Source: Peptoniphilaceae bacterium (lineage in GTDB: Bacteria > Bacillota > Clostridia > Tissierellales > Peptoniphilaceae). From it: a stretch of 55,307 nt of DNA. The position numbers and the translations under genes are program-made. Location of the stretch: the NCBI GenBank assembly GCA_028723425.1, contig JAQYEZ010000040.1, positions 1 through 55,307 of the forward strand, given 5' to 3'. The notes under the pieces are model-generated. The model was not told where the DNA came from. It saw only the letters and a list, made by a program, of their open reading frames with translations, and made no database searches. Below are positions 26,503-37,106 of this stretch, piece by piece (within the stretch, counting starts at the first letter, position 1; the number at the start of each line of letters is the position of its first letter).

Positions 26503-29500
26503 CCTAAGTAAGCTTATAAAAATAAAAGAAAATACATTTTTTATAGAACAAGCCATATATAAAAAGAAAAGTAATTCTTTAAAGCTTTTTATAAATGGAG
26601 ATAATAAGCTAAAAGAGGAAGATATAAGAAACTTGGAAGAATATTTTTCCTACACTAATCTTTCTATTAAGTTTATAAAAAATGATAAAGATGAAGAAGA
26701 TATTTTGCCTGCTTATATGTCTTATGATTATCCACAAAATCAAAGTGCAGATGACCTTTATGATATGCAATATGGAAGGGTTAATGAAGATTTAAAGGAA
26801 AATGACTTTGTTAAAACAGAAAAAGAAGATCAGAGTTTAGAGAAAAAAGAAGATAAATTAGAAAAAGATTCGCATGTGTCTGAAATTTATGACAAGAAAA
26901 AAGTTGAACTTGAAAACATGATGGATGCTCTTAAAAATTCCAAGAAAAAAGAGACTAAGTCAAAAGAGACAGTAGAAGAAGGTCTAAATTATGGGAGAAA
27001 GATAAAAGCAGATCTAGTAGATATAGCTAGTCTTTATGATAAAAAAGGGATGACACTTTCCTTAATTGGTAGGGTCTATGGCCTTGATATATTTGAAACA
27101 AAGAGTGGATTTTTCATATATACTTTTGACTTGGAAGATAAGACTGATGCTGTATCCTGTAAAATGTTTATTAATCCAAAAAATAAGCAAAAAGTTTCAG
27201 GACTTAAAAATAAAATGGGAGTACAAGTAGAGGGAGTTTTAAATTACGATAATTACGCTCATGAGGATGTCTTTACTGTAAATTCTATAAGAGAGGCCAA
27301 ACTATCTAAAAGACTTGATACTTATCCAGAAAAGAGAATAGAACTGGAAGTTCATACAAAGATGACCAACTTGGATGGTTTTGTAGATCCTAAAGAACTT
27401 TTAAATACTTTAAAAGAATGGGGCCATGACACAGTAGGTATAACAGATACTGCAACCTTGCAAGCTCTGCCTGATTTATATAATGATCTTACAGCAAATG
27501 ACATCAAAATGCTTCTTGGGGCAGAATTACTCTTGGTTGATAGAGATTTAAGAATACTTACTAATTACACAGATAAGGAGATTGACCCAAATATAAAAAC
27601 TTTAGAAGATAAGGATTATATAGTATTTGACTTGGAGACAACAGGCTTATCAGCCTATGATGATAAGATCACAGAAATAGGGGCAGTTAGGGTTTCCAAA
27701 GGTCAGATAGTAGAAGTATTTAATGAGCTGTTAAATCCTGAAAAATTCATACCAGAAAAAGTACAAGAAATCACAGGAATTACAAATGAAATGGTTGCAG
27801 GTAAGCCAACTATAGATGAAGTATTGCCAAGGTTTTTAGATTTTTCCAAAGATGCATTTTTTGTAGGACAAAATGCCGATTTTGATATAGGTTTTGTTAG
27901 GGAAAATTGCCTAAGATTGGGAATAGAATTTGAGCCAATTTATCTTGATACCTTGCCTATGGCAAGGGCAGTTTTCCCAGATATGGGAAGATTTTCACTA
28001 GATAAGCTTGCAAGAAAGTTAAATGTAGAGCTAATTAATCACCATAGGGCAAGTGATGATGCGACAGCCACTGCCAAAGTCTTTATTAAGTTGTATGAGA
28101 TGATTTATGATGACCAAAAACTTGCTCTAAAGGATATAAATAAGCTTAAAACAGCCTGGCCTATAGGAAGACATGAAGAATTTTCATCTCTAATTTTTGC
28201 AAAAAACAAAACAGGTTTACAAAATCTTTATAGGATTATATCCGAAACTAGGATGAAATATTTTTATATGGAAGCCAAAACTCCCTTTGATTTGATAGAA
28301 AAATATAGGGATGGGATTATCTTGGGATCTGGTGGTCATGATGGTTTATTATTTAAGGCTATAAAAAATAATATGAAAGAAGCCTATATTGAAAAAATTG
28401 CATCTTTCTTTGATTTCTATCAAGTAGAACCACTTTCTATATTTGTTGATGAGATTAATCAAGGCAATTTTAGAAATTATGATCAAGTAAAAGAAATAAA
28501 CAAAAAGATTGTAGAGCTTGGAAAAAAACATGGTAAATTAGTATGTGCTACTGGTGGAGTTCGATACTTAAATCCTGGTGATTATGAACTAAGAAATATC
28601 CTCCACAAGGGTCAATTTTTTAAATACCACGAGTATAATCCTCTTTATTATCTAAGAACAACCAATGAAATGCTAGAAGATTTTTCATATTTTGATGATC
28701 AAACAAAGTATGACTTGGTAATAAATAATCCAAAAAAACTTGCTGAAACAATAGAAAATATTAGACCGATACCAAACAAAACATTTCCTCCAAAAATAGA
28801 TGGATCAGATAAAATGCTCACAGATGCTTGCTATACAAAGGCTAAGTCAATCTATGGAGATCCTTTGCCAGAAATTGTTGAAAAAAGATTAAAAAGAGAA
28901 CTTGATTCTATTATAGGCAATGGCTATGCAGTTTTATATATAATAGCCAAAGAATTGGTAAGAAAATCAAATGAAGATGGATACTTGGTTGGATCAAGAG
29001 GATCTGTAGGATCTTCCTTTGCTGCTACTATGGCAGATATAACAGAGGTAAATCCTTTAGTTGCTCACTATGTTTGCCCAGAATGCAAATACTCAGAATT
29101 TATTACAGACGGTTCAGTTTCTGCTGGTATAGACCTTCCTGATAAGAAATGTCCCAAATGTGGTCATCAATTAAATAAGGATGGACACACTATACCTTTT
29201 GAGGTTTTCCTAGGCTTTGAAGGGGACAAAGAACCTGATATAGACTTAAACTTTGCTGGAGAATATCAACCAACTATTCACAAGTACACAGAAGAATTCT
29301 TTGGTAAGGGAAAAGTGTTTAGAGCTGGAACGATCGGAACAATTAAGGATAATACAGCATTTGGTTATATAAAAAAATATGCAGAAGATCAAAATTTGAC
29401 CTTGACCAACGCTCAAATTAGAAAATATCAAAGGGGCCTATTAGATGTAAAAAGAACCACTGGTCAACATCCGGGTGGGTTAATGGTTGTACCAAGAGAT

Positions 29501-30658
29501 AATGATATAACAGAGTTTTCTCCTGTCCAATATCCGGCAGACGATCCTAGGGGAGATATAAAAACAACTCATTTTACCTATAACATGATGCATGGAGTTA
29601 TCTTAAAACTTGATCTTTTGGGCCATGATGTTCCTACAATTATTAGAGCCTTGCAAGATTTGACAGGAACAGATCCCTTAAAGATTAAAATGGATGATCA
29701 AAAGGTAATGTCAATCTTCTCATCAACTCAGGCCCTTAATATTAAACATGACTTTTCCAATAACGAAATTGGAACCTTGGGTATACCAGAATTTGGGACG
29801 TCTTTTGTTCGCTCCATGTTAAAGGACACCTACCCAAAGAAGTTTTCTGAAATGACAAGAATTTCTGGTCTTTCCCATGGTACAGATGTTTGGCTAAACA
29901 ATGCCCAAGACCTAGTTACATCAAAGACTGCAGACTTTGACCAAATCATTTCAACAAGAGATGATATTATGAACTATTTGATTAATATGGGTCTTGATAA
30001 GAAAAAATCATTCCAAATCATGGAAAAAGTTAGAAAAGGAAAAAGTCTAGACCAAGAAACTATAGCCTACATGAGAGAAAATAATGTGCCAGAATGGTAT
30101 ATAGAATCTTGTTTAAAGATTAAATATCTTTTCCCTAAGGCTCATGCTGTAGCATATTGTCTAATGTCTTATAGAATTGCCTACTATAAGGTTTACTATC
30201 CTCAAGCATTTTATGCAACTTATTACACTACAAAACTTAATGATTTCCAATATTCAACCATTATTAACGGCTTAAAAGCTATCCAATATTCATTGGAAGA
30301 ATTAAATAGCCAAGCAAATCTATCTCAAAGAGATAAAAATATTAGGTCACTTTTAGAGGTTGCAGAAGAAATGGAAGCAAGAGATATACATTTGGAAAAA
30401 GCTGATCTTTATGCCTCTCATCCTACAAAATTTTTAGTAAAAGATAAAAATGTACTTCCTCCTTTGGCAGCTGTGGATGATGTATCAGAGGCTATGGCTA
30501 TTGATATAGGAAAAGAGAGAGAAAAAGGAGAGTTTATTTCGCTTGAAGATCTAAAAGCGAGGACTTGCCTTAATAAAAATGCTCTAGCTTCCTTAAAAAG
30601 ATTGGGCATAGTAGATGGAATCCAAGAAGAAAATCAAATGTCTCTTTTTGATTTATAA
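26492..30658 (+). CDS. polC: DNA polymerase III PolC-type, with degenerate PHP domain
   Basis: A 1388-aa replicative polymerase with built-in proofreading. In order: N-terminal domain, OB fold (~185-270), PHP domain split by the exonuclease (~282-360 and ~550-700), 3'-5' exonuclease (~375-535), palm, fingers with QHPGG, and C-terminal SLFDL, a beta-clamp-like motif. Exonuclease residues D380, E382, D465, H518 and D523 are present. A zinc finger CPEC/CPKC precedes the catalytic EPDIDLNF. The PHP metal ligands look lost: Glu286 for the first His of HxH, Thr320 after Asp319, and Arg691 where NVHYL is usual. It overlaps ispG, which is common in Firmicutes. Confidence 0.95.
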   Translation: MKIDLSKLIKIKENTFFIEQAIYKKKSNSLKLFINGDNKLKEEDIRNLEEYFSYTNLSIKFIKNDKDEEDILPAYMSYDYPQNQSADDLYDMQYGRVNEDLKENDFVKTEKEDQSLEKKEDKLEKDSHVSEIYDKKKVELENMMDALKNSKKKETKSKETVEEGLNYGRKIKADLVDIASLYDKKGMTLSLIGRVYGLDIFETKSGFFIYTFDLEDKTDAVSCKMFINPKNKQKVSGLKNKMGVQVEGVLNYDNYAHEDVFTVNSIREAKLSKRLDTYPEKRIELEVHTKMTNLDGFVDPKELLNTLKEWGHDTVGITDTATLQALPDLYNDLTANDIKMLLGAELLLVDRDLRILTNYTDKEIDPNIKTLEDKDYIVFDLETTGLSAYDDKITEIGAVRVSKGQIVEVFNELLNPEKFIPEKVQEITGITNEMVAGKPTIDEVLPRFLDFSKDAFFVGQNADFDIGFVRENCLRLGIEFEPIYLDTLPMARAVFPDMGRFSLDKLARKLNVELINHHRASDDATATAKVFIKLYEMIYDDQKLALKDINKLKTAWPIGRHEEFSSLIFAKNKTGLQNLYRIISETRMKYFYMEAKTPFDLIEKYRDGIILGSGGHDGLLFKAIKNNMKEAYIEKIASFFDFYQVEPLSIFVDEINQGNFRNYDQVKEINKKIVELGKKHGKLVCATGGVRYLNPGDYELRNILHKGQFFKYHEYNPLYYLRTTNEMLEDFSYFDDQTKYDLVINNPKKLAETIENIRPIPNKTFPPKIDGSDKMLTDACYTKAKSIYGDPLPEIVEKRLKRELDSIIGNGYAVLYIIAKELVRKSNEDGYLVGSRGSVGSSFAATMADITEVNPLVAHYVCPECKYSEFITDGSVSAGIDLPDKKCPKCGHQLNKDGHTIPFEVFLGFEGDKEPDIDLNFAGEYQPTIHKYTEEFFGKGKVFRAGTIGTIKDNTAFGYIKKYAEDQNLTLTNAQIRKYQRGLLDVKRTTGQHPGGLMVVPRDNDITEFSPVQYPADDPRGDIKTTHFTYNMMHGVILKLDLLGHDVPTIIRALQDLTGTDPLKIKMDDQKVMSIFSSTQALNIKHDFSNNEIGTLGIPEFGTSFVRSMLKDTYPKKFSEMTRISGLSHGTDVWLNNAQDLVTSKTADFDQIISTRDDIMNYLINMGLDKKKSFQIMEKVRKGKSLDQETIAYMRENNVPEWYIESCLKIKYLFPKAHAVAYCLMSYRIAYYKVYYPQAFYATYYTTKLNDFQYSTIINGLKAIQYSLEELNSQANLSQRDKNIRSLLEVAEEMEARDIHLEKADLYASHPTKFLVKDKNVLPPLAAVDDVSEAMAIDIGKEREKGEFISLEDLKARTCLNKNALASLKRLGIVDGIQEENQMSLFDL

Positions 30659-30725
30659 TAAAGAGGCAAAAGGACTCTTATGATTTTTTCTAAGGATTAA
30701 TTCCAGTCTTTTAGGTAAGCAAACC

Positions 30726-30754
30726 TTGATATAAATTTGATAAAATAGTATAAT
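30726..30754 (+). promoter_or_regulatory. Promoter of the rimP-nusA-infB operon
   Basis: TTGATA (30726-30731), a 17-nt spacer, TATAAT (30749-30754). Predicted start near 30761. Confidence 0.75.
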
Positions 30755-30766
30755 AAATATAAATTC

Positions 30767-30795
30767 GAGTGGAAATTTTCCACTCTTTTATTTTT
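30767..30795 (+). terminator. Promoter-proximal hairpin with T-run (possible attenuator of rimP-nusA)
   Basis: GAGTGGA (30767-30773) pairs with TCCACTC (30779-30785), followed by TTTTATTTTT. It lies about 6 nt after the predicted transcription start and 34 nt before rimP. It could attenuate the operon, protect the 5' end, or end read-through from polC. Confidence 0.6.
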
Positions 30796-30828
30796 GTAAG
30801 GTCAAAATGTGAGAAATGGGGTGAAGTT

Positions 30829-31272
30829 ATGGATTTAATTACTAAATTAAAGAATGAATTTGGCAAAGATATAGAAGATTTAGGCTATGAGCTAGTTGAT
30901 GTTGAGTTTGTATCAGAAAATGGAGAAAGATTTCTTAGGTTTTATATCTATAAGGAAGATGGAATAGATGTTACAGACTGTGAGAAAGTTTCTGAATTTT
31001 TGGATAAAAAGCTTGATCAACTTGATTTGATTAACAAATCATATTATTTGGAAGTATCTTCGCCTGACTTATCAAGACCTCTAAAAACTGACAGAGACCT
31101 TGAAAGAAACAAAGATGAATTACTTGAAATAAGGCTAATAAATGGTGAAGTGTTTATTGGAAAGATTAAAGAAATCGGAGAAAAAGATCTAGTATTTAGG
31201 CTAGAAAATAATGAAGAAAGACTTGTAAAAAAAGATGATATTAAGACTATCAAAATTGAGATAGTTTTCTAG
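30829..31272 (+). CDS. rimP: Ribosome maturation factor RimP
   Basis: A 147-aa factor needed for 30S subunit assembly, first gene of the rimP-nusA-ylxR-infB-rbfA operon. It has the RimP N-terminal alpha/beta domain (GYELVDVEFVSENGERFLRFYI, YYLEVSSPDLSRPLK) and a C-terminal Sm-like barrel. The ATG at 30829 is chosen because GGGGTGAAG precedes it. An upstream in-frame start at 30769 would lie inside the leader hairpin. The operon has its own strong promoter 75 nt upstream. Confidence 0.9.
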   Translation: MDLITKLKNEFGKDIEDLGYELVDVEFVSENGERFLRFYIYKEDGIDVTDCEKVSEFLDKKLDQLDLINKSYYLEVSSPDLSRPLKTDRDLERNKDELLEIRLINGEVFIGKIKEIGEKDLVFRLENNEERLVKKDDIKTIKIEIVF

Positions 31273-31280
31273 GGGGAGTG

Positions 31281-32510
31281 ATGAACAAAGAATTTATAGT
31301 TGCCTTAGAAGAACTAGAGAAGTCTAAAAGTGTTAGCAAGGAAGTTATTTTAGAAGCTCTAGAAAAAGCTTTGGTTAAATCTTATCAAAAAAATTACGAT
31401 AATAATGAAAATGTTGATGTTAATATAAACCAAGATAGTGGAGAAATTGAGGTCTATTCTTTAAAAACTGTTGTTGATGAAGTTTTAGACCCTATAAAAG
31501 AAATACTAGTCCAAGATGCTTGTAAAATTGATTCAAAGCTTAATGTTGGCGATATATGTAGGGTAAAGATTGCTCCTAAAAACTTTGGTAGAGTTGCAGC
31601 TCAAACTGCTAGAAATATAGTAATCCAAAAAATAAGGGATGCTCAAAGAGATTCTATTTATGGTGAATACTTAGATAGGATAAATGAGATCATTACTGGA
31701 ACTGTTCAAAGAAGTGATAAATACAATATATATGTGAATCTTGATAAAATTGAGGGCATTATACCACTTAAAGAACAAGTAAAAAACGAAACTTATCAAG
31801 TAAATGAAAGAATTAAAGTTTTGATTAAAGATGTAAAAAATACTACAAAGGAACCGCAAGTAATTCTTTCTAGAGCAAATGAAAATTTGGTTGTAAGACT
31901 TTTTGAACTTGAAGTGCCTGAAATTACTAATGGTTTGATAGAAATCTATGCTATAGCAAGAGAAGCAGGTTCTAGGACAAAGATGGCAGTATTTTCTAAT
32001 GATGAAGAAATTGATAGCGTTGGAGCTTGTATTGGTTTTAAGGGTGCTAGGGTAAATTCTATTGTTGAAGAATTACATGGAGAAAAAATAGATATAATAA
32101 ATTATGATAAAGATATCAAAACTTATATTTCAAATGCCCTTTCTCCAGCAGAGATTATAGATACACTTGTTAATGAGGATAAAAAACAGTCCTTGGTAGT
32201 TGTAAGAAATGATCAATTATCCTTGGCTATAGGCAAGGAAGGACAAAACGCTAGACTTGCAGCAAGACTAACTGGTTGGAAGATAGATATAAAAAGTGAG
32301 GGAGAATATCAAAGCCTTAGCCAAGAAGAAATTGATGAAATTCTTGGCTTAAATGAAGATGAAAAAACAGAAGAATTATTAGCAGAGGATAAGCAAAATC
32401 TAGAAAATATAATAGATGAAAATGAAGAAGTAGAAGTAACTGCTGATACAGATGATGATTTTTACGATTTAGAAGAAGAAGATAGAAAATCAAATAATTA
32501 TGAAGACTAA
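31281..32510 (+). CDS. nusA: Transcription termination/antitermination factor NusA
   Basis: A 409-aa RNA polymerase-binding factor controlling pausing and termination. It has the N-terminal domain (1-125), S1 domain (~130-200, [22 protein letters not shown]), KH1 (~225-280, [18 protein letters not shown]) and KH2 (~295-345, [21 protein letters not shown]). A strongly acidic tail follows (~350-409), as in many Firmicutes that lack the C-terminal repeats of E. coli. ATG at 31281 with GGGGGAG ahead is preferred over the GTG three bases earlier. It lies 8 bp after rimP. Confidence 0.94.
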   Translation: MNKEFIVALEELEKSKSVSKEVILEALEKALVKSYQKNYDNNENVDVNINQDSGEIEVYSLKTVVDEVLDPIKEILVQDACKIDSKLNVGDICRVKIAPKNFGRVAAQTARNIVIQKIRDAQRDSIYGEYLDRINEIITGTVQRSDKYNIYVNLDKIEGIIPLKEQVKNETYQVNERIKVLIKDVKNTTKEPQVILSRANENLVVRLFELEVPEITNGLIEIYAIAREAGSRTKMAVFSNDEEIDSVGACIGFKGARVNSIVEELHGEKIDIINYDKDIKTYISNALSPAEIIDTLVNEDKKQSLVVVRNDQLSLAIGKEGQNARLAARLTGWKIDIKSEGEYQSLSQEEIDEILGLNEDEKTEELLAEDKQNLENIIDENEEVEVTADTDDDFYDLEEEDRKSNNYED

Positions 32511-32763
32511 AAAAATTCCACAAAGAAAATGCGTTGTTTGTGGACAAGTAAAAGATAAAAATGACCTTTTAAGAATTGTTAATAACAAAGAAGAAGGCAT
32601 AGTTGTTGATGAAAGTGGAAGAAAAAACGGCAGAGGAGCCTACATTTGCAAATCAAGCCAATGTATAGAGAAAGCAAAGAAAACAAATAAGCTAGCAAAA
32701 GTTTTTAAAACTGAGGTTAATAATGATCTTTATGAGGAGATTAGTGCTTATGAAATAAAATGA
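32500..32763 (+). CDS. rnpM: YlxR/RnpM family RNA-binding protein
   Basis: An 87-aa DUF448 protein. It has PQRKCVVCGQVKDKNDLLRIV and GRKNGRGAYIC, the hallmark of the YlxR fold, which binds RNA and in B. subtilis modulates RNase P (hence RnpM). It overlaps the nusA end by 11 nt. Only 9 bp separate it from infB. The L7Ae-like ylxQ gene found between them in many Firmicutes is missing here. Confidence 0.88.
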   Translation: MKTKKIPQRKCVVCGQVKDKNDLLRIVNNKEEGIVVDESGRKNGRGAYICKSSQCIEKAKKTNKLAKVFKTEVNNDLYEEISAYEIK

Positions 32764-32772
32764 GGTGATTAG

Positions 32773-34887
32773 ATGGCTAAAAAAGTTAGAATTTATGAAT
32801 TAGCAAAAGAATACAATATGCCAGCGAAGGAAATGGTAACAAAACTTAAAGATGAATTTGGTTTGGATATAAAGTCCCACATGTCAGTTTTATCAGGGGA
32901 AGATCTTGAACTTGTAGCTTCTTATTTTAAAGAAGATAACAAGAAAGAAAAGAAAGCACAAGATAAAAAAGATAATAAAAAGAAAAATAATAAAGCTTTT
33001 AACAATTTCAAGGATGAAGAAGACGATAGCCCTTCACAAAAGCAAAGAAAGAAAAAGAAGAATAGAAAAGCAAAGAAAAATAAGGGCAAGAAAACCACAA
33101 AATTAGATAATCATTCAGAAGCAAAAAAAGATGGGGTAATTTTTATACCAGAAACTACATCTGTCAAAGCCTTTGCTGATAAAATTGGTGAAAATTCTAA
33201 CATGGTTATAGGTAAATTGATTCAATTAGGAGTAATGGCAGGTCTTAACGATCAAATTAGCTTTGATCAAGCTGAACTTATTGCCTTGGAATTTGACAAG
33301 GAAATTACTTTGGAAGAAAAAATCGATGAAGCACAAATGCAAGCCAAAGACCTTGATTATGAAGATAAAGAAGAAGATTTAATAGTAAGACCACCAGTAG
33401 TTTCCGTTATGGGCCATGTTGACCACGGTAAAACATCTATCCTTGATGCGATTAGAAATACAAATGTTACAAGTGGTGAAGCAGGAGGTATTACCCAACA
33501 TATAGGGGCTTCAACCGTAGAAATTAACGGCAAGACTATTGTATTCTTAGATACACCTGGTCATGAAGCCTTCACACAAATGAGAATGAGAGGAGCCCAA
33601 TCAACAGATATTGCTATTTTAGTAGTTGCTGCTGATGATGGGGTTATGCCTCAAACGGTAGAAGCTATAAACCATGCCAAAGCTGCAGGAATCCCAATTC
33701 TTGTTGCCATAAACAAAATGGATAAGGAAGGTGCAGATCCAAACAAGGTAAAACAAGAATTAATGCAATATAAACTTGTAGCAGAAGAATGGGGTGGAGA
33801 TACAATAATGGTAGAAGTTTCTGCTCATACTGGTCAAGGTATAGAAGAACTTTTAGAAATGGTCCTCCTAATAGCAGAAATGCAAGAATTAAAAGCTAAT
33901 CCTAATAGGGCTGCTGTAGGTCTTATTATAGAAGCCCAACTTGATAAATCAAGAGGACCAATTGCAACAGTTTTAGTACAAAAAGGAACTCTACATGCTT
34001 CAGATTATGTTGTAACAGGATCAACATCAGGTAGGATAAGAGCAATGTTTAATTCAAAAGGAGAACCAATAGATAAGGTAACTCCATCAATGCCTGCACA
34101 AATCTTGGGCTTATCTGATGTAGCTGAAGCAGGAGATAAGATATATGTTGTTGATGATGAAAAAACTGCTAGAGAATACGCTGACCGTGCTAGAGAACAA
34201 AAAAGAGAAGAAAGACTTATCCAACAATCAAACACAAATCTAGAATCCATGTATTCTGACATACAAGAAGGCGACTTAAAAGAGTTAAACATTATTGTTA
34301 AGACAGATGTTAAGGGTACTGTTGATGCTGTATCAAGCTCATTTATAGAACTTTCAAATGAAGAAGTAAAGGTTAATGTCATAGCAGGATCTGTTGGTGG
34401 AATTACAGAATCAGATGTACTTTTAGCCCAAGCTTCAAATGCCATCATTATAGGATTTAATGTAAGACCAACCCAAGGGGCTTTACAAATGGCAGAAGAA
34501 AATAAAATAGAAATCAGAACCTATTCTGTTATATATGAAGCTATAGAAGATGTAGAAAAAGCTCTAAAAGGTATGCTAGATCCAGAATTTAAAGAAAAAG
34601 TTTGGGGAAGAGCTAGAGTTCAACAAACATTTAAGGTGCCAGGGGCAGGAACTATAGCAGGAGTACTTGTGACCAATGGTTCTATTCCAAAAAAGGCAAA
34701 TATAAGACTTCTAAGGGACAATGTGGTTATATTTGATGGTCCTATAGCATCAATGAAGAGATTTAAAGATGATGCCAAAGAACTAAACAATGGTTATGAA
34801 GGCGGAATAGGTCTTGAAAGATTTAACGACATTAAAGAAGGCGATGATATGGAAGCCTATGAAATGATTGAGGTTGAAAGAGACTAA
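32773..34887 (+). CDS. infB: Translation initiation factor IF-2
   Basis: A 704-aa GTPase that places initiator tRNA on the 30S subunit. An IF2_N domain (4-52) is followed by a lysine-rich linker (~56-110), a second IF2_N-like domain (~125-180), the G domain with GHVDHGKTS (G1), DTPGHE (G3) and NKMDKEG (G4), and the C-terminal domains II to IV with [11 protein letters not shown] at the end. Length is normal for Firmicutes. Start ATG with GAGGTG ahead. Its stop overlaps the rbfA start (TAATG). Confidence 0.96.
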   Translation: MAKKVRIYELAKEYNMPAKEMVTKLKDEFGLDIKSHMSVLSGEDLELVASYFKEDNKKEKKAQDKKDNKKKNNKAFNNFKDEEDDSPSQKQRKKKKNRKAKKNKGKKTTKLDNHSEAKKDGVIFIPETTSVKAFADKIGENSNMVIGKLIQLGVMAGLNDQISFDQAELIALEFDKEITLEEKIDEAQMQAKDLDYEDKEEDLIVRPPVVSVMGHVDHGKTSILDAIRNTNVTSGEAGGITQHIGASTVEINGKTIVFLDTPGHEAFTQMRMRGAQSTDIAILVVAADDGVMPQTVEAINHAKAAGIPILVAINKMDKEGADPNKVKQELMQYKLVAEEWGGDTIMVEVSAHTGQGIEELLEMVLLIAEMQELKANPNRAAVGLIIEAQLDKSRGPIATVLVQKGTLHASDYVVTGSTSGRIRAMFNSKGEPIDKVTPSMPAQILGLSDVAEAGDKIYVVDDEKTAREYADRAREQKREERLIQQSNTNLESMYSDIQEGDLKELNIIVKTDVKGTVDAVSSSFIELSNEEVKVNVIAGSVGGITESDVLLAQASNAIIIGFNVRPTQGALQMAEENKIEIRTYSVIYEAIEDVEKALKGMLDPEFKEKVWGRARVQQTFKVPGAGTIAGVLVTNGSIPKKANIRLLRDNVVIFDGPIASMKRFKDDAKELNNGYEGGIGLERFNDIKEGDDMEAYEMIEVERD

Positions 34888-35270
34888 TGGATAAAAGAAG
34901 AACAGCTAGAATATCAGCACAAATGCAAAAAGAGCTCTCAAAAATTCTTAGAGATGATTTAAATGACCCAAGGCTAACCGATGATGTTCTAGTATCTATA
35001 ACAGAAGTAGAGGTAACAAATGATTTATCCTATGCCGATATTTTTGTATCAGTTTTAGGAGATAGCACTAAACAAAAAGCAGTATTTGACGCCCTTGAAC
35101 AAGCTAAAGGCTATATCAAACTTCTTATTGGAGAAAGGATGCGTTTAAGATTAATGCCAGAGTTTAGGTTCAAAGAAGACATATCTATAAAAAGAGGTGT
35201 CTATATGGATAAGCTTATCAAAGAAACAATAGAAAAAGACAAAAGGAATCATATTGATGATGAGAATTGA
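34887..35270 (+). CDS. rbfA: 30S ribosome-binding factor RbfA
   Basis: A 127-aa KH-like protein that helps mature the 5' end of 16S rRNA. Family residues include RISAQMQKELSKILRDDLNDPRL, SYADIFVSVLG and RLRLMPEFRFKED. It is translationally coupled to infB by a TAATG overlap and overlaps the next gene by 14 nt. Confidence 0.93.
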   Translation: MDKRRTARISAQMQKELSKILRDDLNDPRLTDDVLVSITEVEVTNDLSYADIFVSVLGDSTKQKAVFDALEQAKGYIKLLIGERMRLRLMPEFRFKEDISIKRGVYMDKLIKETIEKDKRNHIDDEN

Positions 35271-36222
35271 GCAAGAAAAAATCGATCTTTTTAAAAAGAT
35301 GATTGATCAAAGTGAAAGAATATTGATTTCTGCACATGTCAATCCAGATGGAGATGCCCTTGGGTCATCTCTATCTTTACGCAGATCTTTGGCACTATAT
35401 GGTAAAAAAGTTGATGTTATAAAAATATCTGAAATTGATGATTATTTAAATTTCCTACCAGATTTAAATTATTACAAAGATTTAGATGAGGATAATTACG
35501 ATTTATTTATCACCCTTGACTGCTCGGAGATTGATAGATTAGGTAAAGCAGTAGATATTTTTAAGAAAACTCCTAAAACTATAGTAGTAGATCACCATGT
35601 TGGAGGAAAAATATCTTGTGATTTAAATATTATAGAAAATAAGTCTCCTGCAACTTGTGAGCTTATATTTGAAATAATAGAAAGATTAAATTTACCTATG
35701 GATCAAACTATTGCTTATCTTTTATATACTGGAATAGTTACAGATACGGGTAGATTTATGTACGAAAATGTTTCGAAACAAACTTTTGATGTGGCTGGAA
35801 AGCTTTTGGAATATGGGGCAGATTTCCAAGATATATACAAAAATCTTTATCAAAACAAGGAAATATCTAAGATGAAATTTGAAACAGAAATTTTATCAAA
35901 AGTGAATTTCTTTGATAACAAGGCTTATGTTGGTATAAGAAAGGCTGATGTTGAAAAATATGGACTTCAAATAGGAGATAGCGAGTCTATAGTTAATATG
36001 CTTAGAGATTTAAAAGGAGTAGAGCTTAGTTGTATATTAAAAGAGAATGGTCCTAATGAATACAAGGTTAGTCTTAGGAGCAAGGATTATATAGATGTTT
36101 CAAAAGTTGCAAGGGAAAATGGTGGCGGGGGTCATATAAGAGCCTCTGGCTTTTCTATGTTTGATGAGAGTTTTGAAAAAGCAGAGCTTAGGCTTTTAGA
36201 AATTCTTAAGGATATGGGCTAA
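35257..36222 (+). CDS. nrnA: DHH/DHHA1 phosphoesterase, NrnA-like oligoribonuclease and pAp phosphatase
   Basis: A 321-aa bifunctional enzyme that degrades short RNAs (nanoRNA) and 3'-phosphoadenosine 5'-phosphate. Visible metal-site motifs are SAHVNPDGDALGSS, TLDCSEIDR and VDHHVGG (the DHH motif). The C-terminal DHHA1 domain has GGGGHIRASGF. The start is one of two consecutive ATGs (35257 or 35260). The first is nearer the AAGGAA ribosome binding site. This position between rbfA and truB is standard in Firmicutes. Distinguishing NrnA from c-di-AMP-linear-product hydrolases needs biochemistry. Confidence 0.88.
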   Translation: MMRIEQEKIDLFKKMIDQSERILISAHVNPDGDALGSSLSLRRSLALYGKKVDVIKISEIDDYLNFLPDLNYYKDLDEDNYDLFITLDCSEIDRLGKAVDIFKKTPKTIVVDHHVGGKISCDLNIIENKSPATCELIFEIIERLNLPMDQTIAYLLYTGIVTDTGRFMYENVSKQTFDVAGKLLEYGADFQDIYKNLYQNKEISKMKFETEILSKVNFFDNKAYVGIRKADVEKYGLQIGDSESIVNMLRDLKGVELSCILKENGPNEYKVSLRSKDYIDVSKVARENGGGGHIRASGFSMFDESFEKAELRLLEILKDMG

Positions 36223-37106
36223 TGACAAGTGGAATTCTAAATATCAATAAAGAAAAAGGAATATCTTCCCAAAAATGTGTCTACCTAGTAAAAAAAACTT
36301 TGGGCATAAAAAAAGTTGGCCATACAGGAACCTTGGATCTTGAAGCGAGCGGAGTTTTGCCGGTGGTTATTGGCAAGGCTACAAGGCTTAGCCCCTATAT
36401 AATGGATGAAGAAAAAGAATATATATGCGAGGCTATTTTTGGTAAAAGAACTGATACTTTGGACTTTGCAGGTAAGTTTATAGACCAAAGCCATAAAACT
36501 TTCGAAAAAGATGAGCTTTTAAAAATTCTTGATGAGTTTAAGGGAGAGATAGTCCAAATTCCACCCATGTATTCGGCTTTAAAACATAAGGGAAAAAAGC
36601 TTTATGAACTTGCTAGAGATGGTATAGAAATTGAAAGAAAAGAAAGGAAAGTCAATATTTATAGGTTGGAGCTTATTGATTTTTCTTTTCCTAAAGCAAT
36701 ATTTAGAGTTAAATGTTCAAAGGGGACTTATATTAGAACTTTGATAGATGATATAGGTTTGAGGATGGGAACTTTCGCCTATGTCAATAATCTTACAAGA
36801 TCACAAGTTGGAGTTTTTAGGATAGAAGATTCAATTAAAAGCCAGGATTTAGAAAAACTTGGTAGAGATTACTTATTAAGAAAAATGTACCCAAGTGATT
36901 TTCCCCTTACTTTTTTACCTAGCATTAATTTGGACAAAGCCTATTTTAAACAAGCTATAAATGGCATGACTATGGTTGTAGATAAGTTTAGTTTAAAAAA
37001 TCCAGTTAAGGTTTATTGTGGTGGAGAATTTATTGGACTTGGAAATTCTATTAAAAATGGAGAAAAGAAACTATTAAAAATGGAGAAAGTTTTTTATGAC
37101 AAATAA
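36222..37106 (+). CDS. truB: tRNA pseudouridine(55) synthase TruB
   Basis: A 294-aa enzyme making pseudouridine 55 in the T-loop of tRNAs. The catalytic motif GHTGTLDLEASGVLPV contains the nucleophilic aspartate. KGTYIRTLIDDIG and the YEL helix (KKLYELARDGIEIERKER) are conserved. Start overlaps the NrnA stop (TAATG), and its 3' end overlaps ribF by 11 nt, so the two are coupled. Confidence 0.94.
   Translation: MTSGILNINKEKGISSQKCVYLVKKTLGIKKVGHTGTLDLEASGVLPVVIGKATRLSPYIMDEEKEYICEAIFGKRTDTLDFAGKFIDQSHKTFEKDELLKILDEFKGEIVQIPPMYSALKHKGKKLYELARDGIEIERKERKVNIYRLELIDFSFPKAIFRVKCSKGTYIRTLIDDIGLRMGTFAYVNNLTRSQVGVFRIEDSIKSQDLEKLGRDYLLRKMYPSDFPLTFLPSINLDKAYFKQAINGMTMVVDKFSLKNPVKVYCGGEFIGLGNSIKNGEKKLLKMEKVFYDK

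Noticed and set aside
32764-32772. A missed ylxQ (L7Ae-like) gene between ylxR and infB
   Set aside because: Only 9 bp separate the two genes, so ylxQ is absent here rather than overlooked.
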